From NCBI GenBank assembly GCA_963771715.1, contig CAVYUQ010000018.1:1-64000 (forward strand): a stretch of DNA of 64,000 bases, in the 5' to 3' direction. Origin of the DNA: JACVRW01 sp963771715. GTDB lineage: Bacteria > Actinomycetota > Thermoleophilia > Solirubrobacterales > Thermoleophilaceae. The stretch's first letter is position 1. The number at the start of each line of letters is the position of its first letter. Below are positions 1 through 9,963 of this stretch, piece after piece. The notes under the pieces were generated by a model. The model worked only from the letters and a program-made list of their open reading frames with translations. It searched no databases and had not been told where the DNA came from. The position numbers and the translations under genes were made by a program.

Positions 1-1
1 G

Positions 2-1004
2 CTGGCCGCCGGCATCCGCAGCGCCCGCCAGACCAGACGCCGGCTGCTCCTCGCGACGGGCTACGGCGCATGGGCGGCGGCCGGCGGCGCGGTCTGGGGC
101 TACCTGTTCGCGTTCGCCGTCGTCCTGCTGTCGTCGACGCTCGCGATGCTCGTCATCGGCGCCGTGATCAACCAGCGGCAGGTCTCGGTCTTGGGGTGGG
201 ACACGTGGTCGGCGGTGCTGTCGATCCCCTACGCGCTCTTCGCATCGGCGTACGCCGGCCGGAGGGTCCCGCCGGCGATCGCTCGCCGATCGGATCGACC
301 GGTGCGCTCGGTCGCGCGTCCCGTGGCGGTCGTCGGCGGCGTGGTCCTGGCGATCCTGTGCATCTTCGTGGTCCGGATCCCGCTCGATCCGGGGATGGTC
401 GTCGTGCTGTCGCTCGTGCCCGTCGGGTTCGCCGTGGGTGCCTGGACCGCCACCGAACAGAACGGAACGGGGCGGCCTCGGCTGCGCGCAAGCTGGATCA
501 TCGCGATCGTCCTGTTGTCCACCCTGGGCATGTCGGCGCTGGGTGTCGCGACGCTGCGGTTCAACCCGGCCGAGCTCGACCTGGGTCCCGATCCCGCCCT
601 GGAAGGCATCGGGCCGCCCGCGTCCGACGTGCTCGGCGCCGCCTTGGTCGGCACCTCCAGCACCTGGGTCCGCGGCGGTCCATTTCAACTACACCTGACC
701 GCCGAGCCGCCGACGGCGCTTGCAGGCTGGCGGGACCTGCGTCTCGAGGCCTGGCCCGCCGCGGATCAGAATTCGGCCCCGGGTGGATCCGTCCGCCTCC
801 GGACCGACCGCGACGGCGCCACTCGTTGCCCACGGTGGTGAGTGGTCCGGGCAGATCCATATCCCGGCGGCGAAGCAACGAGCTTGGGTGCTGGTCACGG
901 GCGTAGCACCCGACGGCAACCGGTACGTCCTGTCCGGGCCGGAAAGCCAGCTGGTGACCGCGCCGTGGGTCGGTTCCGTCTGGGAGTGGCTCACCACCCC
1001 CTGA
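2..1004 (+). CDS. Integral membrane protein of unknown family, 5' partial, one frameshift
   Basis: The frame is open from the first bases, so the N-terminus lies outside the window. Five hydrophobic stretches are visible, at about bases 90-165, 197-260, 317-380, 394-445 and 487-557, followed by a soluble C-terminal part. The frame that carries the membrane part runs into a stop at 839-841. A second frame covering 720-1004 continues sensibly and ends in WVGSVWEWLTTP. A single-base indel near 780-800 therefore best explains the break. The gene converges on soxG with only 3 bases between their ends. I do not recognise the family. Confidence 0.5.
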
Positions 1005-1007
1005 GTC

Positions 1008-1583
1008 TCAGTCCAGCCCGACCGCCGCGTCGCTCAGCCAGGCCGCCAGGTAGGCCGCGAACGACGGGCGCACGAGCACCCGGAACGCCGGCTCCGAGGC
1101 GGGCCCCACCGGGGTGATGATCACGTTCGCCCGGGCCAGCAGTGTCTGGGCGCACCGACCCGGCTTGAACCGGCGCTGGTCGAGGTCGAGGGAGCACCCG
1201 AACGCGAGTAGCTCCCGGGCACGCGGTCCGCTGATCGACAGCGTCGTCCGGTTGGCCGACACGTCGACCACGGCGCCACGGCCGTCGCCGATCGCGGCAC
1301 GCAGGGCGGCCTCCAACGCCGGCCCGGTGCCCGGCTCGCCCACGATCAGCCACTCGTCGGGGCCCAGCCACAGCGCGTGACGAGTGCCATCGTCGGACAC
1401 GGTGGTCGTATTCGGCTCGGTCGGCAGGCGCGCTCCGATGACCGCTGCCAGCCGGTCGATCAACGGGGAGTCGGACGGATCGGCGCGGAGGTCGACCTGG
1501 GCGAGGAACGGCAGTTCGCGGACGCGCGCGGGAAGCTCCACGCCATCGAGCGGCGGCTGCGCCCGGAGCCCGGTCGCCGTCAC
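1008..1583 (-). CDS. soxG: Sarcosine oxidase gamma subunit
   Basis: A 191-residue protein, the usual size for the gamma subunit of heterotetrameric sarcosine oxidase. In this family the subunit resembles the folate-binding T-protein fold. Visible features are LWLGPDEWLIV in the middle and VVDVSANRTTLSISGP followed by a Cys-Leu-Asp segment near the C-terminus, both typical of SoxG. The start is GTG at 1583, whose last bases overlap the soxA stop as GTGA, so translation is probably coupled. It is the last gene of the soxB-soxD-soxA-soxG series. The complex oxidises sarcosine to glycine and passes the methyl carbon to tetrahydrofolate. Confidence 0.88.
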   Translation of the reverse strand: MTATGLRAQPPLDGVELPARVRELPFLAQVDLRADPSDSPLIDRLAAVIGARLPTEPNTTTVSDDGTRHALWLGPDEWLIVGEPGTGPALEAALRAAIGDGRGAVVDVSANRTTLSISGPRARELLAFGCSLDLDQRRFKPGRCAQTLLARANVIITPVGPASEPAFRVLVRPSFAAYLAAWLSDAAVGLD

Positions 1584-4222
1584 GTGGCGGGCTCCCCGGC
1601 GGTGGCGGGCTCTCCGTCGCGCCGCCGGTTCTCGGGATCGAACACCACCGAATCGACGATCTCGGCGACGATCGTGCCATCGACCAGCGGTGCCAGCACG
1701 CGCTCCCCGATCCGGTCTCGTCCGCCCTTCACGAGCGCCAGCGCGAACGTGCGTCCGAGCGACGCACTCCGGTACGACGACGTGACATGGCCGAGCATCG
1801 GGACCGGGATCGAGCCAAGGTCCGCGTCGGGCTCGACCAACTGGGCGCCCTCGGGCAGGAGCGCGTCGGGGTCGGCAGGCAACAAACCGACCAGCTGCTT
1901 CCGGTCGGCCCGCGCCGCATCGGGTCGCCGATGCGACCGCCGGCCGATGAAGTCCTTCTTCGTCGACACGGCCCACCCGAGTCCCAGGTCCTGCGGCGTG
2001 ACCGTTCCGTCGGTTTCCTGGCCGATGATCGGGTAGCCCTTCTCGGCGCGGAGCACGTGCATGGTCTCGGTGCCGTACGGCGTGATCCCGAGCGGCTCGC
2101 CGGCCGCGATGACCGCTTCCCACAACGCGAGGCCGTGCCAGCTCGGGACGTTGAGCTCGAACGCGAGCTCCCCGGAGAACGAGATGCGGAACACGCGTCC
2201 TGGCGTGCCCGCGATGACGGCCTCGCGCCAGGTCATGAACGGGAACGCGTCGTTCGAGACGTCGAGGTCGGGCACGAGGGGGCCCACCACCTCGCGGGCG
2301 CGCGGCCCGACGACGGCGACCGTGACCCACTGCTCGGTGACACTCGTGGCATGGACGCGCAGGTCGGGCCACTCCGTCTGGAGCCACTCCTCGAGGTGAT
2401 CGAGGACCGCGGCGGCGTTACCGGTCGTCGTCGTCATGTGGAACCGCTGCTCGCCGATCCGCGAGGTCACCCCGTCGTCGAAGACCATCCCGTCGGCGCG
2501 GCACATGACGCCATACCGGCACGAGCCGACCTTGAGCGTCGAGAACATGTTCGTGTAGACCCGGTCGAGGAAGATCCCGGCGTCCGGCCCCTGGATGTCG
2601 ATCTTGCCGAGCGTCGTGGCGTCCATGACCGCCACGCTCGTCCGTGCCGCCGCGCACTCGCGCAGGACCGCGTCGTCCATCGATTCGGCGCCGCGGGGGA
2701 AGTACCGCGGGCGTTTCCACTGGCCGACATCCTCGAACACGGCGCCGTTCGCGACGTGCCACGGCTGGATGGGAGTCGTCCGAACGGGATCGGCGAGCTG
2801 CACGCCCCGGTCGCGCGCGGCGAGCTGCGCGAAGCTGACGGGGATCGTCGGCGGCCGGAAGGTCGGGACGCCGATGGCACCGACCTCCTGGCCCAGGATC
2901 GATGCCGCGATCGCGCTCGCCACGACCCCGCCGCTTCGCCCCTGCTCGATGCCGGTGCCGATCGTCGTGTAGCGCTTGACGTGCTCGATCGATTCGAGGC
3001 CGGCGCCGAGCGCTCGCTGCAGGTCCTGGACCGTTGCGTCCCGACCCAGGTCGACGTAGTGGGTCGCCCAGGCATCCGGGCTCGGCTCGCCGGTCGGGGG
3101 CACGACCCACGTGGGCGCGATGTCGCCCAGGCCCTCGATGTCGCCGGCGGCCGCGCCGACCGCCTCGATCCGGCCATGGGGCCCCGGCCGATCCGGCACG
3201 AAGGCCGCGATGCCGTCGTCGAATCGGAGCATGCCGCGTCCGTGGGTCCACAGGGCCACGTTCGGGTTCCAGCCACCGGACACGAGCAGCAGATCGGCGT
3301 CGACGGTCTCCGCCGCCCCGCCCGCCCGCGCGATGTGCACCGCGCTCAGGCGTCCCGCGTCGTCCCCACCCGTGCCGACCACGTGGTCGCCCGCCCGCGC
3401 GTCGACGGTCGCGACGACCTCCACTCCCGCCGCGACAAGCACGGCCGCGATGCCGTCGGTCGTGCCATTGTTCGTGAAGATGACCGCGCGCTCGCCCGGC
3501 CGGACCCCGTACCGCTCCACGTACGTCGCCGCGGCACCGGCCAGCATGACGCCGGGCCGGTCGTCGTCCGCGAAGACGATCGGCCGCTCGGTCGCGCCCG
3601 TCGCGATCACGATGCGGCCCGCCCGGATGTGCCAGAGCCGGCCCTCGGTCGTCGGCGTCGGTCGTCGCTCCACCGCGGTCACGTAGCCGTGGTCGTAGAT
3701 GCCCAGGGCCGTCATCCCGGCGCGCACGTCGTCGCCGGGCGCGGCCGGGTCGGCGTCGATCAGCAGGATGCGGTCCTCGGGGTTGGAGATCTGGGCAACG
3801 GCCGCGGCCCGCCGACCCGATTCCCCCGCCCCGATGACCAGCACCTCGCAGTGCGCGTGGCGGCTGTCGAAGCGGGCCGCGTCGGCGCCGTCGGGGACCT
3901 CCAGGCGGCCGCGGCCGGCGAGGCTCGAGACGCGCAGGCCCTCCTCCAGCGGGACCGTCGTGGCGGGAAGCATCGGCTCCGAGGCGCCGTTCGGCCAGCC
4001 GACGCCGAGCAGCGCATTCGGCTCCTCGGGCCCGGCTGAGACGATCCCGCGTGGCCGGTCGTGGTAGATGCTCCGCCCTACGACATCGACCGCGTTCGCC
4101 AGCAACGCCGACGCCACCGTGTCGCCGGCGAAGCCGGTCAGGGGGCGACCATCGAACTCGAAGGCGACCGTGGTCGATCGATCGATGTGCGTGCCGCCCG
4201 ACGGCAGCCTGCCTGCCGTCAC
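1580..4222 (-). CDS. soxA: Sarcosine oxidase alpha subunit
   Basis: An 880-residue intact frame, shorter than the roughly 960-1000 residues usual for SoxA. The N-terminal region has the family segment RPRGIVSAGPEEPNALLG. A dinucleotide-binding loop follows near residue 130, written GAGESG rather than the usual GAGPAG. The C-terminal half is a GcvT-like folate-binding domain with SFSGELAFELN and HVLRAEKGYPIIGQETDG. The shortening lies mainly between the N-terminal domain and the dinucleotide-binding domain. The start is GTG at 4222, overlapping the soxD stop as GTGA. SoxA binds NAD and tetrahydrofolate in the cytoplasmic SoxBDAG complex. Confidence 0.93.
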   Translation of the reverse strand: MTAGRLPSGGTHIDRSTTVAFEFDGRPLTGFAGDTVASALLANAVDVVGRSIYHDRPRGIVSAGPEEPNALLGVGWPNGASEPMLPATTVPLEEGLRVSSLAGRGRLEVPDGADAARFDSRHAHCEVLVIGAGESGRRAAAVAQISNPEDRILLIDADPAAPGDDVRAGMTALGIYDHGYVTAVERRPTPTTEGRLWHIRAGRIVIATGATERPIVFADDDRPGVMLAGAAATYVERYGVRPGERAVIFTNNGTTDGIAAVLVAAGVEVVATVDARAGDHVVGTGGDDAGRLSAVHIARAGGAAETVDADLLLVSGGWNPNVALWTHGRGMLRFDDGIAAFVPDRPGPHGRIEAVGAAAGDIEGLGDIAPTWVVPPTGEPSPDAWATHYVDLGRDATVQDLQRALGAGLESIEHVKRYTTIGTGIEQGRSGGVVASAIAASILGQEVGAIGVPTFRPPTIPVSFAQLAARDRGVQLADPVRTTPIQPWHVANGAVFEDVGQWKRPRYFPRGAESMDDAVLRECAAARTSVAVMDATTLGKIDIQGPDAGIFLDRVYTNMFSTLKVGSCRYGVMCRADGMVFDDGVTSRIGEQRFHMTTTTGNAAAVLDHLEEWLQTEWPDLRVHATSVTEQWVTVAVVGPRAREVVGPLVPDLDVSNDAFPFMTWREAVIAGTPGRVFRISFSGELAFELNVPSWHGLALWEAVIAAGEPLGITPYGTETMHVLRAEKGYPIIGQETDGTVTPQDLGLGWAVSTKKDFIGRRSHRRPDAARADRKQLVGLLPADPDALLPEGAQLVEPDADLGSIPVPMLGHVTSSYRSASLGRTFALALVKGGRDRIGERVLAPLVDGTIVAEIVDSVVFDPENRRRDGEPATAGEPAT

Positions 4223-4467
4223 CGTCCGTTCTCGAAGACGTTGGTCAACGTGTCGCGGGTGATGTCGAACCAGCGCCGGCAGCCGGCCGTGTGGACCCAG
4301 CGTTCACGGAACGCGCCTTTGGGGTTGTCGCGCAGGAACAGGTACTCGACCCATTCCGCGTCCGTCAGCGCGTCGGGGTCCGTGGGATACGCGATGCCGG
4401 CCTGGCCGCCGTATCTGAACTCGGTCTCGTCACGGGGCCCGCAGTGCGGGCACGGGATCAGCAGCAT
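4219..4467 (-). CDS. soxD: Sarcosine oxidase delta subunit
   Basis: An 82-residue protein, close to the usual size of the delta subunit. It shows the zinc-binding motif CPHCGPRDETEF at residues 6-17 and the conserved HTAGCRRWF later, which supplies the remaining ligands. It lies upstream of soxA with a GTGA overlap, the normal gene order of heterotetrameric sarcosine oxidase. Unlike the usual arrangement, soxB is not directly adjacent: a roughly 380-base stretch with a small broken ORF separates them. Confidence 0.92.
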   Translation of the reverse strand: MLLIPCPHCGPRDETEFRYGGQAGIAYPTDPDALTDAEWVEYLFLRDNPKGAFRERWVHTAGCRRWFDITRDTLTNVFENGR

Positions 4468-4572
4468 GCGCGCGCAGTATGCCGCCTCGCCCGTGGCAGG
4501 CGGAATGGGCGGTCAGGGTGCGTTGTCGAAGCAGGTCGCCCCGGCCCACAGCGAGATGACGAGCGACGCACC

Positions 4573-4807
4573 CTAACCATTCTTTACCAACCCATGGATG
4601 CCGGTGGCACCGTCGATGTCGAACTCGCGCGCGCGTTCTCGGCCGCGTCCGGGTCGGGTGCACGGAAGGCGAACCGATCTCCCAGGTGGGTCTCGAAGTG
4701 CTCAAGCTCGACGCCGATGCGGAGCCGAGCACCGCGGCGGCTCCCCCGGCGGCACCGGCCGCCTGCAGGAAGCGACGACAGGAGATCCGCGGCCCGACGG
4801 TCGTCAT
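4573..4807 (-). pseudogene. Small broken ORF with a Tat-like signal inside the sox operon
   Basis: From ATG at 4807 the frame reads a short basic start, CRRFLQAAGAAGG and an Ala-rich hydrophobic run, like a twin-arginine or Sec signal of a small exported protein. It then becomes improbable sequence. Another frame continues with ELEHFETHLGDRFAF, and a third ends with EFDIDGATGIHGLVKNG and a TAG at 4575-4573. The reconstructed protein would have about 78 residues with two indels. The middle motif recalls the start of DUF6916-type exported proteins, but the rest of such a domain is absent. It may be a truncated remnant. Confidence 0.35.
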
Positions 4808-4848
4808 CGTCCGGTACTACACCGCTGCCAGCCGCCAGGTTCCGGCCA

Positions 4849-6075
4849 TCAGTGGGCGACCGCCGCGGCACCGTGCTCATCGATGAGGGCGCCGGTCTCG
4901 AAACGTTCGAGCGCGTACGGTTTGTTGAGCTCGTGCGGCTCGTCGTTGGCGACGGTGTGGGCGAGCACCCAACCGGAGGCCGGCGTCGCCTTGAAGCCGC
5001 CGGTGCCCCAGCCGCAGTCCAGGTAGAGCCCGTCGACGGGCGTCTTCGAGATGATCGGTGAGGCGTCCGGCGACACGTCGACGATCCCACCCCAGGTCCG
5101 GAGCACGTGGGCGCGCGCGAAGATCGGGAAGAGCTCGAGGGCTGCCGCCATCTGGTGCTCGATGATGTGGAACGCGCCACGCTGGCCGAAGCCGTTGTAG
5201 CTGTCGATGCCGGCGCCGAGCACGAGCTCGCCCTTGTGCGCCTGGCTGACGTAGACGTGGACCGCGTTCGACATGACGACGGTCGGGTGGACGGGTTCGA
5301 GCAGCTCGGACACCAGGGCCTGCAGGGGATGCGATTGGAGCGGGAGGCGGATCCCGGCCATCGCCGCCACGATGGACGCGTGGCCGGCCGCGACGATCGC
5401 GACCTTGCCGGCGCGGATCGGGCCACGCGAGGTCTGGATGCCGGTCACGCGGCCCCCGTCGATGTCGATGGCGGTCACTTCGGCGCCCTCGATCAGGTCG
5501 ACGCCGAGGTGGTCGGCAGCCCGCGCGTAGCCCCACGCGACGTGGTCGTGCTTCGCGATCCCGCCACGCGGCTGGTACGTGGCTCCGAGGACCGGGTAGC
5601 GCACGTCCGGCGACACGTCGACGATCGGGCAGAGCCGCTGCACGTCCTCGGGCGTGAGCCATTCGGCGTCGACGCCGTTGAGTCGATTGGCGTAGACGCG
5701 CCGCATTCCCTCGCGGATGTCGCCCAGGTTGTGGGCCAGGTTCATCACCCCGCGCTGGCTGAACAGCAGGTCGTAATCGAGCTCCGCGGCGAGGCCCTCC
5801 CACAGCTTGAGGGCGTGTTCGTAGATCGCGGCGCTCTCGTCCCACAGGTAGTTGCTGCGGATGATCGCGGTGTTACGGGCCATGTTCCCGCCGGCCAGCC
5901 AGCCACGCTCCACGACCGCGACGTTCGTGATGCCGTGGTTCTTCGCGAGGTAGTAGGCCGCCGCCAGCCCATGTCCCCCGCCGCCGATGATCAGGACGTC
6001 GTACGACGCCCGGGGCTCGGGATGGCGCCACAGCCGGTCGGGATGCTGAGGGAGATGCGGAGTGCCGGAGCTCAC
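4849..6075 (-). CDS. soxB: Sarcosine oxidase beta subunit
   Basis: A 408-residue FAD-dependent subunit that holds the catalytic site of sarcosine oxidase. Near residue 31 is the FAD loop GGGGHG, followed by RNTAIIRSNYLWDESA, a hallmark of SoxB. His176 in AKHDHVAW corresponds by alignment to the histidine that carries covalent FMN in characterised beta subunits. A longer reading from 6177 is possible. I chose GTG at 6075 because a TACCCT box ends exactly 7 bases upstream and because 408 residues matches the family. It is the first gene of the minus-strand sox series and diverges from the oxidoreductase gene at 6125. Confidence 0.92.
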   Translation of the reverse strand: MSSGTPHLPQHPDRLWRHPEPRASYDVLIIGGGGHGLAAAYYLAKNHGITNVAVVERGWLAGGNMARNTAIIRSNYLWDESAAIYEHALKLWEGLAAELDYDLLFSQRGVMNLAHNLGDIREGMRRVYANRLNGVDAEWLTPEDVQRLCPIVDVSPDVRYPVLGATYQPRGGIAKHDHVAWGYARAADHLGVDLIEGAEVTAIDIDGGRVTGIQTSRGPIRAGKVAIVAAGHASIVAAMAGIRLPLQSHPLQALVSELLEPVHPTVVMSNAVHVYVSQAHKGELVLGAGIDSYNGFGQRGAFHIIEHQMAAALELFPIFARAHVLRTWGGIVDVSPDASPIISKTPVDGLYLDCGWGTGGFKATPASGWVLAHTVANDEPHELNKPYALERFETGALIDEHGAAAVAH

Positions 6076-6124
6076 GGCGCGAAGGGTAGCGCGCCGAACC
6101 GGCGGGCCGCCTACCATCGCCCAG
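6076..6124. promoter_or_regulatory. Compact divergent promoter pair, both apparently leaderless
   Basis: The 49 bases between soxB and the Gfo/Idh/MocA gene contain two TANNNT boxes pointing outward. On the minus strand TACCCT occupies 6088-6083 and is followed by 7 bases and the soxB GTG. On the plus strand TACCAT occupies 6112-6117 and is followed by 7 bases and ATG at 6125. With normal -10 spacing both transcripts would start at the start codon. No convincing -35 box is seen. Confidence 0.55.
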
Positions 6125-7193
6125 ATGCGGACGCAAGCGAAGGCCCTACCCGCTCCCGAGATACGCGCCTCACCCATCCGCGTCGGGATGATCGGGACGG
6201 GGAAGATGGCTCACTACCACCTGACCGAGATGCTCGGCCGGCCCGACACCGTGGTCCCGGCGGTTTGCGAACCCTCGCCGGCGGCCTACGAGCGCATCAA
6301 GGCGACGTTCCTGGCCGCGGGCGCGCCGGTGCCACCGAACGAGCCGGATTGGCGCCGTTTCCTGGATGCCCACGGACGCGCCGGGACGCTCGACGCCGTC
6401 GTGATCATCACCCCGCACGTGCTCCATTTCGAGCAGGCGACGGCGGCCCTGAAGGCAGGCCTCGACGTGCTGCTCGAGAAGCCGATGGTGCTCGATGCGA
6501 CCCAGGCCATGGAACTCATCCGGACGCGAGATCGGACCGGCCGGCTGCTGGTCGTCGCGTTCCAGGGCAGCCTGTCACCGAACGTCCGGGCAGCGGCCCG
6601 CATGATCCGCTCGGGCGAGCTGGGAGCCGTGCTCAACGTGGACGCGGTGGCGTGGCAGGACTGGCAGACCCATGCCGCCGGGACGTGGCGCCAGGATCCC
6701 GCACAGTCCGGCGGCGGATTCCTCTTCGATACCGGGGCTCACATGCTCAACACCGTCTGCGACCTCGCGGGCGAGGACGTGACCCAGGTCGCCGCCTGGC
6801 TGGAGGACGACGGCGCACCGGTCGACATCCGGGCGGTGGTGATGGCGCGGTTCGCGTCGGGTGCGCTCGTGACGATGAACGCGTGCGGGCGGTCGATCCC
6901 GTCGTTCGGATCCGAAGTCCGCGTCTTCTGCGAGCAGGCCACGCTGCGCACCGGGATATGGGGCGAGCGGCTCGAGATCCAGCGGCACGGCGCCCGCCGC
7001 CTGAAATCGCGTTCGATCGGTCGAGCCGCGCTCCGTGTGGCAACAGTTCCTCGATGTGCGGGCCGGACGCGCACCGAACCCGAGCCCGCCCGAGGTGGGG
7101 CTGCGCATGGCCCGGCTGTGGGATGCGATCCGGGAATCGGCCGCGCACGGCGGCGCGGTCGTGCGACCCGGGCGCGAAGCGGACGCGGCCTAA
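6125..7193 (+). CDS. Gfo/Idh/MocA-family NAD(P)-dependent oxidoreductase, one frameshift
   Basis: The N-terminus has a Rossmann fingerprint, VGMIGTGKMAHYHL, then EKPMVLDATQA, the usual Glu-Lys-Pro motif of Gfo/Idh/MocA dehydrogenases. GGGFLFDTGAHMLNTV marks the substrate-domain helix. The frame holds to about 7000 and then degenerates. The next frame continues with VWQQFLDVRAGRAPNPSPPE and ends at TAA 7191-7193, the expected C-terminus, so one base was gained or lost near 7000-7030. The corrected length is about 355 residues. The substrate is unknown. Its place between sox genes and betaine genes suggests a polyol-like or methylated-amine side reaction, but that is only context. Confidence 0.8.
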
Positions 7194-7307
7194 CGACCCG
7201 GGTCGCCTAACCCTCGTTCGGCGCGCGGGGCGAGTCGGCGACTTGACGCCGACCGGGCCGCCACGGACCCTTGCCCGCACCGAGGCAGCCGCCACCTGAG
7301 GGATCCC

Positions 7308-8773
7308 GTGCCGAGCCTGTACATCGACGGTCAGTGGGTCGCGTCGGGCGACGGGACCTGCAGCCCGGTCGTCAATCCGAGTGACGCCACGGTCGTCACC
7401 GAGGTCGACGTCGCGACCGACGACCAGGTCCAGCAGGCGATCGCCGCCGCTCGCCGCGCATTCGACACGACGGACTGGCCACGGACCCCGACCGGCGAGC
7501 GCGCCGCGCTGCTCGACCGGGTCGCCGGCCTGCTCGACCGCGATCTCGAGGAACTCGCCGTCGAGGAGACGCGGAACACCGGCAAGGCCATGCGCGAGAG
7601 CCGCTGGGACATCGCCGACGTCGCGAGGGTCTTCCGCTACTACGCCCAGCTCGCCGACAAGGAGGGTGGGCGGCTGGTCGACACCAGCAATCCCGACGCG
7701 ATCTCGCGGATCGTCTACGAGCCGGTGGGGGTCTGCGCGCTGATCGCGCCATGGAACTACCCGCTCCTCCAGCTGTCCTGGAAGATCGCGCCGGCCCTGG
7801 CCGCGGCAACACCGCGGTCATGAAGCCGGCCCAGGTCACGCCGCTCTCGGCGATCCACCTCACCAGGCTGCTGGAGGAGGCCGGCACGCCGCCCGGTGTC
7901 GTCAACCTGATCCTTGGCCCCGGTGACCGGGTCGGGCAGGCTCTCGCCGACTCCCCCGATGTCGACCTCATCTCGCTCACGGGCGGCATCGATGCCGGCC
8001 GTGCCCTCCTGAAGGGCGCCGCCGTGAACATCAAGCGCGTCGCGCTCGAGCTCGGCGGGAAGAGCCCGAACATCGTGTTCGCCGACGCCGACTTCGAGAC
8101 GGCCGTGGACAACGCATTGACCGCCGCGTTCACGCACTCCGGGCAGGTCTGCTCGGCCGGTTGCCGGGCGATCGTCGCAGGACGAGATCTACGACCGCTT
8201 CGTCGAGGAGGTCGGGCGGCGGGCTGACCTGATCCGCCTGGGGCACGGAGACGACGACACGACCGAAGCCGGCGCCCTCATCAGCGCCGAGCATCGCGCC
8301 AAGGTCGAGGGCCACGTCGCCCGGGCGCTCGAGGAAGGCGCTCGCCTCGTCGCCGGCGGCCGCCGACCCGATGAGTCACCTGCAGGCGGCTTCTTCTATC
8401 GCCCACGGTCTTCGCCGACGTCCGCCGGGACATGCGGATCGTCCGCGAGGAGGTCTTCGGTCCGGTCCTGACGATCGAGCGCTTCGCGACCGAGGACGAG
8501 GCGATCGCGCTCGGGAACGACACGACCTACGGCCTGGCCGGGGCGGTCTGGACCGCCGATGCCTCGCGCGCCCAGCGCGTGGCCGGCCGACTCCGCCACG
8601 GCACCGTCTGGATCAACGACTACAACACGTACCTCCCCCAGGCCGAGTGGGGTGGCTTCAAGCGGTCCGGCATCGGGCGCGAACTTGGCCCGAGCGGTCT
8701 GGACGAGTACCGTGAGGCGAAACACATCTGGCAGAACACGGCACCCGGTCCGACGGGCTGGTTCGGCGGGTGA
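7308..8773 (+). CDS. Aldehyde dehydrogenase, betaine-aldehyde type, at least three frameshifts
   Basis: Three collinear frames together make one ALDH of about 488 residues. Visible in order are IDGQWVASGDG at the N-terminus, the cofactor segment APWNYPLLQLSWK, MKPAQVTPLS, the general-base segment ELGGKSPNIVF, the nucleophile Cys in HSGQVCSAG, EEVFGPVLTIERF, and GGFKRSGIGREL near the end. Frame changes fall near 7803, 8165-8180 and 8395-8405. The start is GTG at 7308. Family and context (sox genes on one side, glycine betaine transporter on the other) favour oxidation of betaine aldehyde to glycine betaine, though other amino-aldehydes cannot be excluded. Catalytic residues are all present, so the breaks are probably sequence errors. 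Confidence 0.82.
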
Positions 8774-8809
8774 TCGACGTCGAGTCGACGGGGTAACCAG
8801 CGGGGTGAG

Positions 8810-9963
8810 GTGACCGTGACGACGACCGATCGAGCGACCCGCCCGGGAGGCGGCACCGCGACGACCGACGCTCGCCGTCCGGAACCTGTGGAAGGTGTTC
8901 GGGCCGGCCGAGCACAAGGTCATCGGCACGCCCGATGCCGACCTGCCGCGCGACGAGCTGCGTCGCAAGACCGGGCTCGACGTCGCGCTGCGCGACGTCT
9001 CCTTCGATGTCCGGCCGGGCGAGGTCTTCGTCGTCATGGGCCTGTCGGGCAGCGGCAAGTCGACGCTGGTGCGGTGCATGACCCGGCTCATCGAGCCGAC
9101 CGCCGGGCGAGGTCCTCCTCGACGGCGAGGACATCCTCAAGGCCGACCCGGCCCGGCTGCGCGAGCTCCGCCGGCGCCGCTTCAGCATGGTCTTCCAGCA
9201 CTTCGGCCTGCTGCCCCACCGGCGGGTCATCGACAACGTCGCGTACGGGCTCGAGATCCGCGGCGAGCCGCGCGGACGCGCGAGGCGCGGGCGCGCGAGA
9301 TGATCGACCTCGTCGGCCTCGAGGGCCACGCCGACAGCTACCCGGACCAGCTGTCGGGCGGCATGCAGCAGCGCGTGGGGCTGGCCCGGGCGCTCGCCGT
9401 CGACCCCGAGGTGATGCTCTTCGACGAGCCGTTCAGCGCCCTCGACCCGCTGATCCGGCGGGACATGCAGAACGAGGTCCTGCGGCTCCACCACGAGGTC
9501 GGCAAGACGATGGTGTTCATCACCCACGATCTCGCCGAGGCCCTCAAGCTCGGCGACCACATCGTGATCATGCGCGACGGCGAGGTCGTCCAGATCGGGC
9601 GGCCCGAGGAGGTCGTCGGCGCGCCGGCGGACGAGTACGTCGCCGACTTCGTGCAGCGACGTGCCCAAGAGCCACGTCCTGACCCTGCGCTGGATCATGC
9701 GCCCGGCCGAAGCCGGACGACCCGACGGACGGGCCGGAGTTCCCCGCCCGTCGGTGATCCGCAACTGCCTCGAGTCGGCGGCCAGCACCGACAAGCCGAT
9801 CCGCGTCATCGAGGACGGACAGCTCCTGGGGGTGGTCGACCGCGCGCGGATCCTCGCCGCGGTCGCGGACACCATCGGCGAGCGGTTGATCGGCACGATG
9901 GCCGGCCGCTCCGGCGCCGGCGGCGGAGCCGGCAGGCCCGCTCCGGGGGCCGCCACGGGATGA
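8810..9963 (+). CDS. proV: Glycine betaine/proline betaine ABC transporter ATPase, several frameshifts
   Basis: After repair this is a ProV/OpuAA-type ATPase of about 384 residues. Motifs in order are VRNLWKVFGP, the Walker A GLSGSGKST, the Q-loop FSMVFQHFGLLPHR, the signature LSGGMQQRVGLARAL, the Walker B VMLFDEPFSALDP, and the switch FITHD. The C-terminus carries a short CBS-like part, VIEDGQLLGVVDRARIL, which in this family senses ionic strength. Frame changes lie near 8865, 9108, 9280 and 9655. The start is GTG 8810 or GTG 8816. The stop overlaps the permease start as ATGA at 9960-9963. It energises uptake of betaine-like osmolytes or substrates. Confidence 0.85.

Noticed and set aside
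1787..4039. A 750-codon open frame on the plus strand opposite soxA
   Set aside because: It is the antisense shadow of soxA in GC-rich DNA: composition is Arg/Asp/Gly-heavy with no domain, while the minus strand carries a full sarcosine oxidase alpha subunit.
5107..7299. A 730-codon plus-strand frame over soxB and the oxidoreductase
   Set aside because: It spans two real genes on opposite strands, has no recognisable domain and would need to ignore their intact motifs.
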